The position numbers were made by a program, and so were the translations under genes. The notes below the pieces were generated by a model. The model saw only the letters and a program-made list of their open reading frames with translations. It did not search any database and was not told where the DNA came from. From Acetatifactor aquisgranensis (GTDB lineage: Bacteria; Bacillota; Clostridia; Lachnospirales; Lachnospiraceae): 64,000 nt of DNA. The stretch covers positions 1 to 64,000 of the forward strand of contig NZ_CALPDH010000004.1 of assembly GCF_943193215.1 (NCBI RefSeq). The letters are read 5' to 3'. Shown one piece after another: positions 51,058 through 60,630 of this stretch; the stretch's first letter is position 1; each line of letters opens with the position of its first letter.

Positions 51058-52245
51058 ATGAAACGAAAAATTCTTTCCAGACCCCATGATTCCATTATCG
51101 CCATGGCCATGGCGGCCGTGGCGGTTCTCTGGCTGTGCCTTGCCGCGCTGCCTGCGCGCGCGGCGGAGGGCTTTGATTTCTACACGGACAATCCCGGCAT
51201 CCATGTGACCGCAGGGGATTCCTTAAGCTTCAATCTGCACCTGTCCGGCGGTAACGCGGCAGGTTCGGACGTGGACTTGTCCGTGGCCTCTATGCCGGAT
51301 GGCTTTACCGGCTTTTTCAAAAGCGGCAGCTATGAGGTGACCAGAGTGCATGCCAGCGGAGAGGGAGAGGACACCATCGCCACTTTCCAGACCACGGTCC
51401 CCTCTGACACGGCGGACGGAGTCTATGAAATCGTGCTGCATGCGGCATCCGACGGGGGCTTTGAGGATGATTTGGTCATAGCGCTGACAGTCAGCAGCTT
51501 AGAGTCCGGGGAGAGTAATTTCTATGTGGAGTATCCGGATCAGGAGGGCGTATCGGGGACTTCCTTTTCTTATTCCACTACCATTGCCAACAATACCCTG
51601 AACACCCAGAACTATAATTTCTCCTCCAACGCGCCGACGGGATGGACTGTGGCGTTTAGCAGCGAGGGCACTCAGGTATCCAGCCTGGAGGTCGAATCCG
51701 GCAGCAGTAAGAGCGTGACCATTACCGTGACACCGCCGGAGAAAGTGGATGCGGGGGATTACCAGGTCGAATGCGCGGCCACATCCGCAAGGGAGCAGCT
51801 GTCCACCGCGCTGAATGTGAAGATTCTGGGCACTTACAGCCTGGAACTGTCTACTGCGGATAGCCGTCTTTCTTTTGACGCTTTCGCGAACAAGGAATCC
51901 ACAGTTACCCTGAAGCTGACCAACAGCGGAAATATCACTTTGGAAAATATCAATCTGGTGGCCACTGCACCCACCGGCTGGGAAGTCTCCTTTGACAGCA
52001 GTGTCATCGATACTCTGGAGGCGGGCGCCTCAAAGGAGGTCATCGCCCAGGTGACCCCCGGCAAGGATTCCCTCACAGGCGACTACGCTACCATCATCAG
52101 CGCCTCCTGCGATAATCAGTCCGCCCAGGCCAGTTTCCGCGTCACGGTGAAGACGCAGACCGGCTGGGGCATCTTCGCCGTGGTCATCATTATCGCAGTG
52201 GCGGGAGGCCTGTACATAATCATGAAGAAATACGGCAGGAGGTAG
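51058..52245 (+). CDS. Secreted membrane-anchored NEW3-domain protein
   Basis: A 395-residue protein with a signal peptide (AMAAVAVLWLCLAALPARAA, cleaved near residue 36) and three Ig-like NEW3/CARDB-type beta domains (for example NFSSNAPTGWTVAFSSEGTQ; INLVATAPTGWEVSFDSSVI). A C-terminal membrane helix (GWGIFAVVIIIAVAGGLYII) and KKYGRR complete it. It heads an operon with an ABC ATPase and permease, so it is probably an extracellular partner of that transporter. AGGGAGG precedes the ATG. Confidence 0.87.
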   Translation: MKRKILSRPHDSIIAMAMAAVAVLWLCLAALPARAAEGFDFYTDNPGIHVTAGDSLSFNLHLSGGNAAGSDVDLSVASMPDGFTGFFKSGSYEVTRVHASGEGEDTIATFQTTVPSDTADGVYEIVLHAASDGGFEDDLVIALTVSSLESGESNFYVEYPDQEGVSGTSFSYSTTIANNTLNTQNYNFSSNAPTGWTVAFSSEGTQVSSLEVESGSSKSVTITVTPPEKVDAGDYQVECAATSAREQLSTALNVKILGTYSLELSTADSRLSFDAFANKESTVTLKLTNSGNITLENINLVATAPTGWEVSFDSSVIDTLEAGASKEVIAQVTPGKDSLTGDYATIISASCDNQSAQASFRVTVKTQTGWGIFAVVIIIAVAGGLYIIMKKYGRR

Positions 52246-52248
52246 GAT

Positions 52249-53334
52249 ATGGTATCTTCTGAGGAGAGGAGGTTTCCCGAGACAGGGGGAACCTTTGGAA
52301 AGGATAAAGATACTACAGCGGATGGAGCGGCTGTGGTAAAAGCAGAAAAGGATAAGAATAATGACAATAGAATAGTCATAAGGACGGAAAACCTGACCAA
52401 GACCTACGGAGACCTTGTGGCCGTGGACCATCTGAACCTGGAAATCCGTGGGGGCGAGGTATTCGGCCTGCTGGGGCCTAACGGTGCAGGCAAGACTACC
52501 ACCACGCTGATGCTCCTGGGGCTCACCGAGCCGGATGGGGGTAGAGCCATGATTCATGAGCTGGACTGTACCCGGAGCGCTTTAGAGGTGAAAAAGGCCG
52601 TGGGCTATCTGCCGGACAACGTAGGCTTCTATGGTACCATGACGGGTCGGGAGAACCTGCGCTTCATGGGCCGGATTAACGGCCTGGACGGGAAAGAGCT
52701 GGAAGAGCGGATCGACCGGCTTTTAGAGCGGGTCAATATGACCCAGGCTGCGGACAAGAAGACAAATACCTATTCAAGAGGCATGCGCCAGAGGCTGGGC
52801 ATCGCCGATGTGCTGATGAAAGACCCGGACATCATCATCATGGATGAGCCCACCCTGGGGATAGACCCGGAGGGCGTAAGGGAGCTGATGTGGCTGATTC
52901 GGGATCTGGCGGAGCGGGATGGCAGGACGATTCTCCTTTCCTCCCATCAGCTGTACCAGGTGCAGCGGGTCTGTGACCGCATGGGCATCTTCGTCAAAGG
53001 GAAGATGGTGGCCTGCGGGACCCTGGAGGAGCTGGGAGAGCAGATTAGCCACGAGGGCGTGAATACGGTTGAACTGTCGGTCTACCCGGACAATGTAGGG
53101 CTCCAGAGGGTGCTGAAAGAGGTCAAGGGAGTAATCGACATAGAGAAGAACAGCGACATGTATGTGATTCATTCCGTCTTTGACCTGCGCAGAGCCCTGT
53201 CGAAGAAGCTGGCGGAGGAGGGCTATACCATCATGCATCTGCGGCAGGCCGGAAGCGATTTGGACGAGATATATCGGAAATACTTTGAAAAGGCAGGTGA
53301 GAAGCTTGAAAAAGATAAGTCTTCAAAGGATTGA
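52249..53334 (+). CDS. ABC transporter ATPase
   Basis: A 361-residue ATPase with a 40-residue hydrophilic extension before the domain, then IVIRTENLTKTYGDLVAVDH, Walker A GPNGAGKTTTTL, signature YSRGMRQRLGIAD, Walker B IIIMDEPTLGIDP and H-loop LLSSHQ. The C-terminal regulatory part resembles CcmA/NatA-type exporters. AGGAGG precedes the ATG, three bases after the NEW3 stop. It overlaps the permease start. Confidence 0.9.
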   Translation: MVSSEERRFPETGGTFGKDKDTTADGAAVVKAEKDKNNDNRIVIRTENLTKTYGDLVAVDHLNLEIRGGEVFGLLGPNGAGKTTTTLMLLGLTEPDGGRAMIHELDCTRSALEVKKAVGYLPDNVGFYGTMTGRENLRFMGRINGLDGKELEERIDRLLERVNMTQAADKKTNTYSRGMRQRLGIADVLMKDPDIIIMDEPTLGIDPEGVRELMWLIRDLAERDGRTILLSSHQLYQVQRVCDRMGIFVKGKMVACGTLEELGEQISHEGVNTVELSVYPDNVGLQRVLKEVKGVIDIEKNSDMYVIHSVFDLRRALSKKLAEEGYTIMHLRQAGSDLDEIYRKYFEKAGEKLEKDKSSKD

Positions 53335-54367
53335 GCCGAATGGCCTCCCAGAGCAGTCCAGGGGTGCGGGCCTGGGAAAGGAAGCGGCCCGGGAAACGGA
53401 CGGGAAGAGGCAGTACCATGTGCTCCGGGTACTGTTCCGGAAAGAGACGGAGGAATTCATCAACAGCAGGCGGATGATTCTATTTATCTTCCTGACGGCA
53501 TTGATTACCGTGTCCGGTTTTTACGCGGCGGTGTCGGGCCTGGCGGAGTCCATCGAAAATGGGAATACCGCGGCGGATTTCCTGTTCCTGAAGCTGTTCA
53601 CGGTCAGCGCCAACTCCATCCCCTCCTACAACTCCCTGATGGCGCTGATGGGGCCCTTTATCGGCATCTTCATGGGCTTTGACGCCATCAACAGCGAGCG
53701 GACGGAGGGGACCCTGAACCGCCTGGTGAGCCAGCCTCTGTATCGGGACCAGATCATCATCAGCAAGTTCCTGGCGGGGCTTTTCATCAGCGCGGTGATG
53801 GTGTTCGCCTCGGGGCTGCTGATTGCCTCTGTGGGGCTGATTGCCACCGGGCTGATTCCCTCCGGGGAGGAGATCTGCAGAGTGTTCATTTATTTATGCT
53901 TCTGCGTGGTCTATATCGGGTTCTGGCTGGCCATGGCCATCCTGTTCTCCACGGTGTGCCGGCATGCGGCCACCTCGGCGCTGGCTTGTATCGCGGTATG
54001 GCTGTTCTGCGCCATCTTCGTGAGTCTGCTGGCGGGAATCGTGGCGGACGCGCTCTACCCTGTGAGCGGCAATGACATGCAGGCCATGATAAACGAATAC
54101 AAGAATTATACCTGTGAGCTGAACCTGAACCGGATTTCGCCCTATTATCTGTTCGCGGAGGCGGCGGGCACTGTCCTGAATCCCGGAGTCAGGACCATCA
54201 ACGCGGTCACCGTGGCGCAGCTGAGCGGTGCCATCTCCAGCAACCTGACCTTGGGCCAGAGCCTGCTTCTGGTATGGCCCCATCTGACCGGGCTGGCTGC
54301 GCTGATGCTGGTGGTGTTCGCCATTTCCTACGTATCGTTCATGCGGCAGGAGATTCGGTCCAGATAA
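53306..54367 (+). CDS. ABC-2 type transporter permease
   Basis: A roughly 353-residue permease with six hydrophobic segments. It shows the ABC-2 (NosY/GldF-like) pattern GPFIGIFMGFDAINSERTEG, then GTLNRLVSQPLYRDQIIISK. No ATG lies at a suitable place; TTG 53306, eight bases after GGCAGGTGAG, is the best start and overlaps the ATPase gene by 29 bases. It is the final gene of the NEW3/ABC operon. The substrate is unknown. Confidence 0.85.
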   Translation: MKKISLQRIEPNGLPEQSRGAGLGKEAARETDGKRQYHVLRVLFRKETEEFINSRRMILFIFLTALITVSGFYAAVSGLAESIENGNTAADFLFLKLFTVSANSIPSYNSLMALMGPFIGIFMGFDAINSERTEGTLNRLVSQPLYRDQIIISKFLAGLFISAVMVFASGLLIASVGLIATGLIPSGEEICRVFIYLCFCVVYIGFWLAMAILFSTVCRHAATSALACIAVWLFCAIFVSLLAGIVADALYPVSGNDMQAMINEYKNYTCELNLNRISPYYLFAEAAGTVLNPGVRTINAVTVAQLSGAISSNLTLGQSLLLVWPHLTGLAALMLVVFAISYVSFMRQEIRSR

Positions 54368-54385
54368 TGGAAGTGTCCGGGTATT

Positions 54386-56151
54386 CTATGAAATTTTTAA
54401 CATGACTCTGCATTTTTTCCTGTTACAGGCGATGCCGTATTTCAGGACGGTTTCCAGGCCGTCCTGGCGCAGCTTATCTTCGTAGCCTTTTGTATCTATC
54501 TGCTGCAGGGCTTCCCTGCAGCCTTTTTCCAGAATCTTATTTGGGGGTGCGCTGTTGTTCGTAGAGATTTTTTCACTGTTTGCGGGCTTTTTCCCGCTGT
54601 CCGGATATTTCACTTCTATCACGATGCCTATGCCCCTTTCCTCGATTTCCACGAGGATATCGCTATAGCCGTCCCCGGATTCCACATTGGAGCGGATGTA
54701 CCAGTCTTCCTGGTGGCTCAGCAGCCCAAGGAGGATGCCGTGGTAAAAGTTCTCTTTTTTGCTTTTGTGCACGCCTGTGTCCCGGATGCTGATTGTCCTG
54801 GAAAGATAGGCGTTGAACTGGTTCTCCACTGCTTGCGCATCCCCGTTGGCGAATGCCTCGCAGAATGCGTCCAGCGTGGGCGTATCCTTTCGTGCCTCCT
54901 GCTGGAACCATGCCAGAATCTGGTCAATAAAGATTTTCCGTATCTCAAGGTTCGGTATGGCCAGATTATAAGTCTCCCCATCCTCGCTGCCTCGCTGTGT
55001 CAGATAGCCGGTGGTAAAGAGGATGCTCCAGAGATTGTCGATGGAGGTATAGAGATCCTGGTAGGTCAGCTCCTGGTTGATTTTCTTCGGAATCGTCTCT
55101 CCGTCAATCAGCCGTTCCAATTCTTTCCTGGTGCCCGCCTTTGCCATTTGGACGAAATTCCGTATGATGTCATTCCCGCTGGTATTGATCCAGAAAGGCT
55201 TTGGAAGCGCATCCGGCTCCGAGCGCAGCAGGTAGATATAATTGATTACATCCCAGGGACAGTAGACATCCGCATTGCCGAAACGGTATCCGTCGTACCA
55301 TTCCCTGATGAGGTAAAGCTTGTCGGTACATTGGAATTTTTCCGCGATGGCCCCGATTTCGCTGTGGGTAAAGCCAAACTTATCATCGGACTGCGTATCT
55401 GTAATCGAAAATACTTTCAGATTATTCAATCCGGTAAAAATACTCTCCTTAGATACGCGCAGACAGCCTGTCAGCACCGCGAATGCCAGACTGTGGTTGC
55501 CTTTTAGCGCCTGGCTGAAAAACTGCGGATCAAACTGACCATCTCGTCATAATAACCGAAATGTTGCGCTTTGTCCAACGGTACATCGTATTCGTCAATC
55601 AGAAGAATTGCTTTCTGTCCGTAATGCTTATGAAGAACATCACAAAGGGTCAGCAGGCTGGAGGCAAGCGCTCCATTGGACATGCTGAACATTTGCCGGT
55701 TGGTGGTGTCTATGGTAATCAGCTGCTCATAGGCGGCCTTTTCCTGGGCGGTAAGCGTATCGCTGCCCAACAGGAACTGAAAGCGCATGGACTCTCTGCC
55801 AATGACGGAGCGAAGCATTTCCAGGGCAGTTTTATAGTCATTGCCGCATATGTCCTTTAGGGTGATGGAGATGACAGGATACTTTCCCATGTATTCCTGA
55901 CAAAGCTGTGTCTCCGCACTGATGGCAAGCCCCTCAAAAAGCTGCGAATCGCAGCCATATTCGAAAAAGTACTTCAGCATATTCATATTGAGGGATTTGC
56001 CGAACCTCCTGGGACGTGTAAACAGGTTTATGCCTCCCCAGCTCTCCAAAAGATCTTTTATCAAGGCAGTCTTATCTACATAGTAAAAACCGTTTCTGCG
56101 GATATCCTCAAAGTCCTCAATACCGATGGGCAACTTGGCGGTTGTGTTCAT
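54386..56151 (-). pseudogene. DUF1703-type AAA ATPase/nuclease-like gene, frameshifted
   Basis: The 5' part (56151-55504) carries YVDKTALIKDLLES, INLFTRPRRFGKSLNMNMLK and Walker B ILLIDEYDVPLDKA. The 3' part continues in another frame with AFAVLTGCLRVSKESIFTGL, GFTHSEIGAIAEKF and the nuclease-like GYSDILVEIEERGIGIVIEV with its K. The break is at a run of five T on the coding strand (55518-55522). One more T would give R-S-F-F-S-Q-A-L-K and join the parts without loss. It may be a natural inactivation, phase variation, or a sequencing error. Confidence 0.85.
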
Positions 56152-56226
56152 GTCGGCTCCTTTCCGGCTTTCCTAGATATCATCCTGATTTATGCTGCTT
56201 AACAGTTATAATTTCCGAGTAACCCG

Positions 56227-56290
56227 ACTGCATAACGCCAGCCATATGCGTTTAACCAGTGTAGTACGGTAAATTCTGGCGTTATGCAGT
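56227..56290. repeat. 15-base perfect inverted repeat
   Basis: ACTGCATAACGCCAG (56227-56241) and CTGGCGTTATGCAGT (56276-56290) are exact reverse complements around a 34-base loop. The right arm belongs to a 20-base sequence that recurs at 19974-19993. A short T run follows at 56295-56299. It could be a terminator, a regulator site or a small mobile-repeat remnant. Confidence 0.6.
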
Positions 56291-56448
56291 ATATGTTTTT
56301 ATAATACTATATTTCACGGACATTCACAATCCTGAGATATCTTTTCGTTCCTCTTTCCTTTTCGGAAAAAGTATGAGATAATATCCCTGTATATAGAAGC
56401 GATGATTTGAATTCAGGGACTGCCTTTATGACAGGGGAGGTGAATCTC

Positions 56449-56499
56449 ATGAGCAGCGGAGGGAAACGATATGCGGGCCCATGCAAAGCCAGTAGGTAG
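56449..56499 (+). CDS. Possible 16-residue leader peptide
   Basis: ATG 56449 follows AGGGGAGG at good spacing and encodes MSSGGKRYAGPCKASR before TAG. It lies 116 bases upstream of the CD3324-type gene, so it could be a leader. The strong ribosome site is the main support. No family is known for it. Confidence 0.35.
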   Translation: MSSGGKRYAGPCKASR

Positions 56500-56614
56500 C
56501 GACGGTTGCATGGCGTACAAGGTTGCCGGAGGATTTTAGATTTAGACAAGGGCAGCTAGTCGCTATTGATTGCTGGCTTGACGCTTGAAGACATTGTCAA
56601 GAAGGGAGCCTGCA

Positions 56615-56890
56615 ATGAAATATATAAACGCAAAAACGCTTCTTCCCCAGGAACTGGTGGAAGAGCTCCAGCGCTACATACAGGGCGGATATCTCTATGT
56701 CCCTGCAGATGAAGCGCGGCACAGATGCTGGGGGGAACTGTCCGGCTGCCGGGAAAATCTGAGGCAGCGAAACAGGGAGATTCTGGCGGAGTACGGCAAT
56801 GGTTCTACAGTGGAATATCTGGCGGGGAAATATTGCCTCTCAGAGCATACCATACGCAAGGTTATTTATCAGAATCAGCAAAACGTATGA
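56615..56890 (+). CDS. CD3324 family (Mor-like) DNA-binding protein
   Basis: A 91-residue protein: MKYINAKTLLPQELVEELQR, YIQGGYLYVPADEARHR, then a helix-turn-helix YLAGKYCLSEHTIRKVIYQN. This is the CD3324/Mor-activator pattern of small regulators in Clostridia. AGGGAG precedes ATG 56615. A strong terminator follows, so it is probably transcribed alone or with the leader frame. Its target is unknown. Confidence 0.85.
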   Translation: MKYINAKTLLPQELVEELQRYIQGGYLYVPADEARHRCWGELSGCRENLRQRNREILAEYGNGSTVEYLAGKYCLSEHTIRKVIYQNQQNV

Positions 56891-56913
56891 AATAAAACGG
56901 AATATAGGTTATA

Positions 56914-56951
56914 AAAGAAAGGGCTGCAGTAGAGCGGCTCTTTCTTTTTTT
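56914..56951 (+). terminator. Intrinsic terminator after the CD3324-type gene
   Basis: AAAGAAAGGGCTGC (56914-56927) pairs with GCGGCTCTTTCTTT (56934-56947) through G-T wobbles, followed by more T. Confidence 0.9.
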
Positions 56952-57066
56952 CGCTGTTTTCTATCAAATGCTACCGAACTGTTCTTTCTATTGAACCAAA
57001 AAGGAGAAAACGCTAATATAAAAGAAAAGGCAACACTTGTATTCTGCGCATTTTAAAGTGGCGCCA

Positions 57067-57180
57067 ATGCTGACGGCATTTGCAATCCAGTATGGTTTCA
57101 TGATAGCTGCGGCAGCCGAAATGAGCTGCCATGTGAAGCGTCAAGGCAATATTGCCCATCAGCAGAAAAAAACAGGATAG
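57067..57180 (+). CDS. Possible small peptide gene before the ABC exporter pair
   Basis: A 37-codon frame, 14 bases before the exporter gene, encodes a peptide with a hydrophobic N-terminal half (MLTAFAIQYGFMIAAAAEMS), one cysteine and a basic tail (CHVKRQGNIAHQQKKTG). No good ribosome site is visible, so it may be chance. Its place directly before two ABC exporter genes makes it the only visible candidate cargo. Confidence 0.3.
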   Translation: MLTAFAIQYGFMIAAAAEMSCHVKRQGNIAHQQKKTG

Positions 57181-57194
57181 GAAGTTGAGACAAA

Positions 57195-58814
57195 ATGTTC
57201 AGGGGGAAAAGAAAAACATACATTTACCAGGAAAAGCTGCAAGGGGTGGAAAGATTCTCCCTATGGGTGAACCTCACCCATATCCCTTACGGCATCCTGA
57301 TGCCCGTCCTCATTGCCCGGGTGGTCACCAGGGCGGTGGCGGGGGAAGTAAAGGCGGTGGCGGGCTTTGCCGCGGCGCTTCTGGCGTTGCTGGCGGCCTT
57401 CCTGCTGCTCCAGGTCAGGCTCCAGACCGCGCAGAAGCAAAAGGTACTGGAGGCCGAACAGCGCTGCAGGCTTAAGCTGTACAGACAGTTCTATGCAAAT
57501 CCGCTGCATCTCCTGCACCGCTCCAGCCTGGGCGGCAATCTGGAGAACTTCAGCAATGACCTCGTCACGGTGACGCAGAGGCTGATGACGGACCGGCCTG
57601 GCATGGCCGCTGCGGGAGCGGAGACTTTGCTCTTCGGCGCGTATCTGCTGTGGCTGAGCCCGCTGGCAGGGGCCATCATTCTGGGGATTTCCCTTTTGCA
57701 GGTCATCCCTCCCCTGATAGTGAGGAAGTACCTCCAGGTGAACTATGACAAATGCCGCAGGATAGAGGGGGATATCACGAATTTCATCATCACGGCCTTT
57801 CAGGGCTTCCTGCTGATCAAGCTATACGGGCTGAAGGATTGGTGGCTGGGGAAGCTGAACGAAATATACAAGCGGTATTGGGTGATCGGCAACGAGTCCG
57901 TCTTTGCCAACCGCTCCCAGACGGGCATGTATGCCCTGCTGGACAATGTCCTGAAATACGGCACATACTGCATCATCGGTCTGCTCCTGCTGGGCGGTCT
58001 TCTCTCCGTGGATGCCGGGGTGCAGGCAATCGCCCTCTCCACAGGCATCTATGGCGCTGTGAAAAGGGCTTTCGAGACGCTGCCCAGGTTCGCCATGGCG
58101 GACCTGGCCCAGGAGCGTATCCTGAAATGGTATGGGCAGACGGATGGCCCGACAGTCGGCCCGAGAGGAGCCTGGGAGGGCAGCAGGATCCGGATGGAGG
58201 GCGTTCGGTTTTCCTATGAAGAATCCCTGCTGACGATTCCCCTGGCGGAAATGGACATGGAGAAGATAAACATCCTGAGAGGCCCCAACGGAATCGGCAA
58301 ATCCACGCTCTTCCGGCTGCTGGCGGGCATGGAGGAAGCCCGGGAGGGCACCGTCCTGATTGGGGACAGGCATCCGGGGGAGCTTGGAAAAGAATGCTTT
58401 CCGGCAGCGTTTTTCTATCTGCTGCAGGAGGATCCCGCCTTTGAACTGACCCCGGAGGAGATGTATGACAGCGTGGAGGAGGGCCTTGCCGGACAGGGGC
58501 TGGACAGGGAGCGGCTGCGCCGGAACGCGGAAAGGCTGGGGGCAGACAGCGCCCTGCTCCGGGAGAGGAAGATAAGCCAGATGTCCCAGGGGGAGAGGAA
58601 GAAGGTGTTCCTTGCCCTGGCCTTCGCCCTTTCCCCAAGGCTCCTGCTCCTGGACGAGCCCACCAACCATCTGGACGGAGCCGGGAAAGCCGCGCTCCTG
58701 GAGCTGCTGAAGGAGCGCCGGGGCGGAGCGGTGATCATCACCCATGACGAACTGTTTGACGGACTGGAGGGCTGCCGCTTCAGGCTGCGGGAAGGACGGT
58801 TGTACCATGAATGA
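57195..58814 (+). CDS. ABC exporter half-transporter (first of pair)
   Basis: A 539-residue fusion of membrane and ATPase domains: five or six helices to about residue 300, then Walker A GPNGIGKSTLFRLLAG, signature MSQGERKKVFLALA (a divergent LSGGQ), Walker B LLLLDEPTNHLD and H-switch IITHDE. It pairs with the next gene, which overlaps it by eight bases, to make a heterodimeric exporter. The cargo is unknown; peptide or small-molecule export is typical. Confidence 0.87.
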   Translation: MFRGKRKTYIYQEKLQGVERFSLWVNLTHIPYGILMPVLIARVVTRAVAGEVKAVAGFAAALLALLAAFLLLQVRLQTAQKQKVLEAEQRCRLKLYRQFYANPLHLLHRSSLGGNLENFSNDLVTVTQRLMTDRPGMAAAGAETLLFGAYLLWLSPLAGAIILGISLLQVIPPLIVRKYLQVNYDKCRRIEGDITNFIITAFQGFLLIKLYGLKDWWLGKLNEIYKRYWVIGNESVFANRSQTGMYALLDNVLKYGTYCIIGLLLLGGLLSVDAGVQAIALSTGIYGAVKRAFETLPRFAMADLAQERILKWYGQTDGPTVGPRGAWEGSRIRMEGVRFSYEESLLTIPLAEMDMEKINILRGPNGIGKSTLFRLLAGMEEAREGTVLIGDRHPGELGKECFPAAFFYLLQEDPAFELTPEEMYDSVEEGLAGQGLDRERLRRNAERLGADSALLRERKISQMSQGERKKVFLALAFALSPRLLLLDEPTNHLDGAGKAALLELLKERRGGAVIITHDELFDGLEGCRFRLREGRLYHE

Positions 58815-60423
58815 GAAGATTTCCAGTAAAAAAGACCTTACTCGAATATGCCGGGACTGCCTGGCGATGTATTGGATTCCCGTGCTGTTCTACGCCGCCG
58901 AATCGGTGGCGAGGGAGGTGCTGCAGACTTATTCCGCCACTGTCCTGGGAGGATTCGCGGATTACGCGCTGGGAGGCAGCATGGAAGAGGGGATGGCCGA
59001 TCTGCGGAGGATATTGGTGAGCGTTAGCCTGTCGATCGTCCTGCCGCTGCTGTTCTCCGTGCTGGGGGAGGTGACCATGTTCAAGGCCTCTCTGGGGCAT
59101 AGCTGCCGCATTCTGGAGCGGTTCCTGGGAAAGACCTATGAGGCTGCGGGAAGCATCCGGGGGAGCGAGGCCCAGTACCGCCTGGAGGATGACCAGACAG
59201 AGCTTGGGATTACCTGGGTGAACCTGATGACGTGGGGGATTTCCCTGCCCTTTGTGGCAGCCTGTCTCTTGTATTGGTCCATTCGGACGCTGGGGTGGTT
59301 TGCCGCAGTGGTCTTCGGGGTCTGCCTCATCAAGCTGTTCCTGCCCCTGGCCATGCGGAAGAACCTGGAAAGATATGACCTGCAGGAGCGGGAATGCAAG
59401 TCGGGGATACGCAATCTGGAAAGCGAGATGGTGGAGAAACCGGTGCAGGTATGCCTGTACGGGCTGCAGGGCGGGTTCCTGAAAAGGCTGGAGAGGGCCA
59501 TGGGGGATTACAGGAAGAGGGTCTTCGCCCCGAAGGCGGCCTGCGAGACCGGAGTGGATCAGGTCACGGCGCAGATGGACACGGTATGCCTCCTGCTCCT
59601 TTTGGTCAGCGGCGCGGTGGCGGTATCCCTCGGCGGCCTGTCCGTGGGGGCCATCGTGGCCATGAGCGGCTATTACTATATCTTCAATGCAGCCATGGAT
59701 TATGCGGTGAAGATCATAAAGAACGTTCCGCTGTGCGGGAACCTGGTGAAGCGGATTTCCCTGTTCTATACGGATGCGGAGGATATGGAGGGAGCGGACA
59801 TCCGGAGGGTGGAGAGCCTGACCTTTGAGGGGACAGGGTTCGCCTACAGGGAAAAAGAGGTGTTTGCGGGCCTGCGGCATCAGGTGAGGATCGGGGCCAG
59901 GACGGCGGTCTGCGGCAGGAACGGCAGCGGGAAGTCCACCCTGATCAAGCTTCTGTGCGGGCTGTATCCCGGATACCGGGGCGGGATACGGGTCAATGGG
60001 ATGGAGCTGCGGGAGATTTCCATGGACAGCTGGAGGAAAAAGTGCGCCTATGTGGAGCAGTCGCCCTATCTGTTCCAGGGCACCGTATGGGAAAATGTCC
60101 GGCTGGGCAGGCTGGACGCGGGGGAGGAGGAAATCCGGGAGGCGATCCGCAGGGTGGGCCTGGAGGAACTGGCGGAGAGGGAGATTTCCGACGATCAGGA
60201 GGTGCTCTCCGGAGGGGAGCGCCAGAAGATTTCCATTGCCAGGGCCTTGCTGAGGAAAGCGGACATCCTGCTCATGGACGAGCCGGGGAACAACCTGGAC
60301 GAGAAGGCCCTTTCCTGGCTGGAGGGATTCATACGGGATTACAGGGGCACCATGCTCTTCATTTCCCATGACGAAAGGATGCTTGCGCTGGCGGACGAGG
60401 CGGTCCGGCTGGACGGAAAATAG
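58807..60423 (+). CDS. ABC exporter half-transporter (second of pair)
   Basis: A roughly 538-residue partner starting MNEKISSKKDLTRICRDCLA, with about six helices. The ATPase domain has canonical motifs: Walker A GRNGSGKSTLIKLLCG, Q-loop YVEQSPYLFQGTVWENV, signature LSGGERQKISIARALL, Walker B ILLMDEPGNNLD and H-loop FISHDE. The canonical site here and the divergent signature in the first partner suggest an asymmetric exporter. The 5' end overlaps the first gene. No clear terminator follows. Confidence 0.9.
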   Translation: MNEKISSKKDLTRICRDCLAMYWIPVLFYAAESVAREVLQTYSATVLGGFADYALGGSMEEGMADLRRILVSVSLSIVLPLLFSVLGEVTMFKASLGHSCRILERFLGKTYEAAGSIRGSEAQYRLEDDQTELGITWVNLMTWGISLPFVAACLLYWSIRTLGWFAAVVFGVCLIKLFLPLAMRKNLERYDLQERECKSGIRNLESEMVEKPVQVCLYGLQGGFLKRLERAMGDYRKRVFAPKAACETGVDQVTAQMDTVCLLLLLVSGAVAVSLGGLSVGAIVAMSGYYYIFNAAMDYAVKIIKNVPLCGNLVKRISLFYTDAEDMEGADIRRVESLTFEGTGFAYREKEVFAGLRHQVRIGARTAVCGRNGSGKSTLIKLLCGLYPGYRGGIRVNGMELREISMDSWRKKCAYVEQSPYLFQGTVWENVRLGRLDAGEEEIREAIRRVGLEELAEREISDDQEVLSGGERQKISIARALLRKADILLMDEPGNNLDEKALSWLEGFIRDYRGTMLFISHDERMLALADEAVRLDGK

Positions 60424-60522
60424 CATACTTACGCTTGTGTTTTCTTTCTCAGGATGCCATATTTAAGAAAATACTTTTATAAAATACAGGAGTATGAGAC
60501 GAATCAGACGCGGGGAACGAAT

Positions 60523-60630
60523 ATGGAAGTAAAGCGGATTGACAGGAGACGGGTATTCCGCTATATCAACGGACAGGGGACAGTGTCCGCCCCGGACATT
60601 GCCTATGCCACGAAAATGTTGAAATACCAT
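60523..60630 (+). pseudogene. Possible ROK-family repressor, N-terminal remnant
   Basis: A short stretch reading MEVKRIDRRRVFRYINGQGT, then VSAPDIAYATKM resembles the helix-turn-helix start of ROK-type repressors (I-x-R-x-x-x-F-R-x-I, then PDIA). After about 36 residues the similarity ends and no ROK kinase domain follows. The ribosome site is weak. Identification is tentative. Confidence 0.45.

Noticed and set aside
58780..60426. 548-codon open frame on the - strand opposite the second ABC exporter gene
   Set aside because: Antisense to a gene with all ABC motifs. Composition (Gln/Pro/His-rich) is typical of antisense translation of GC-rich coding sequence.
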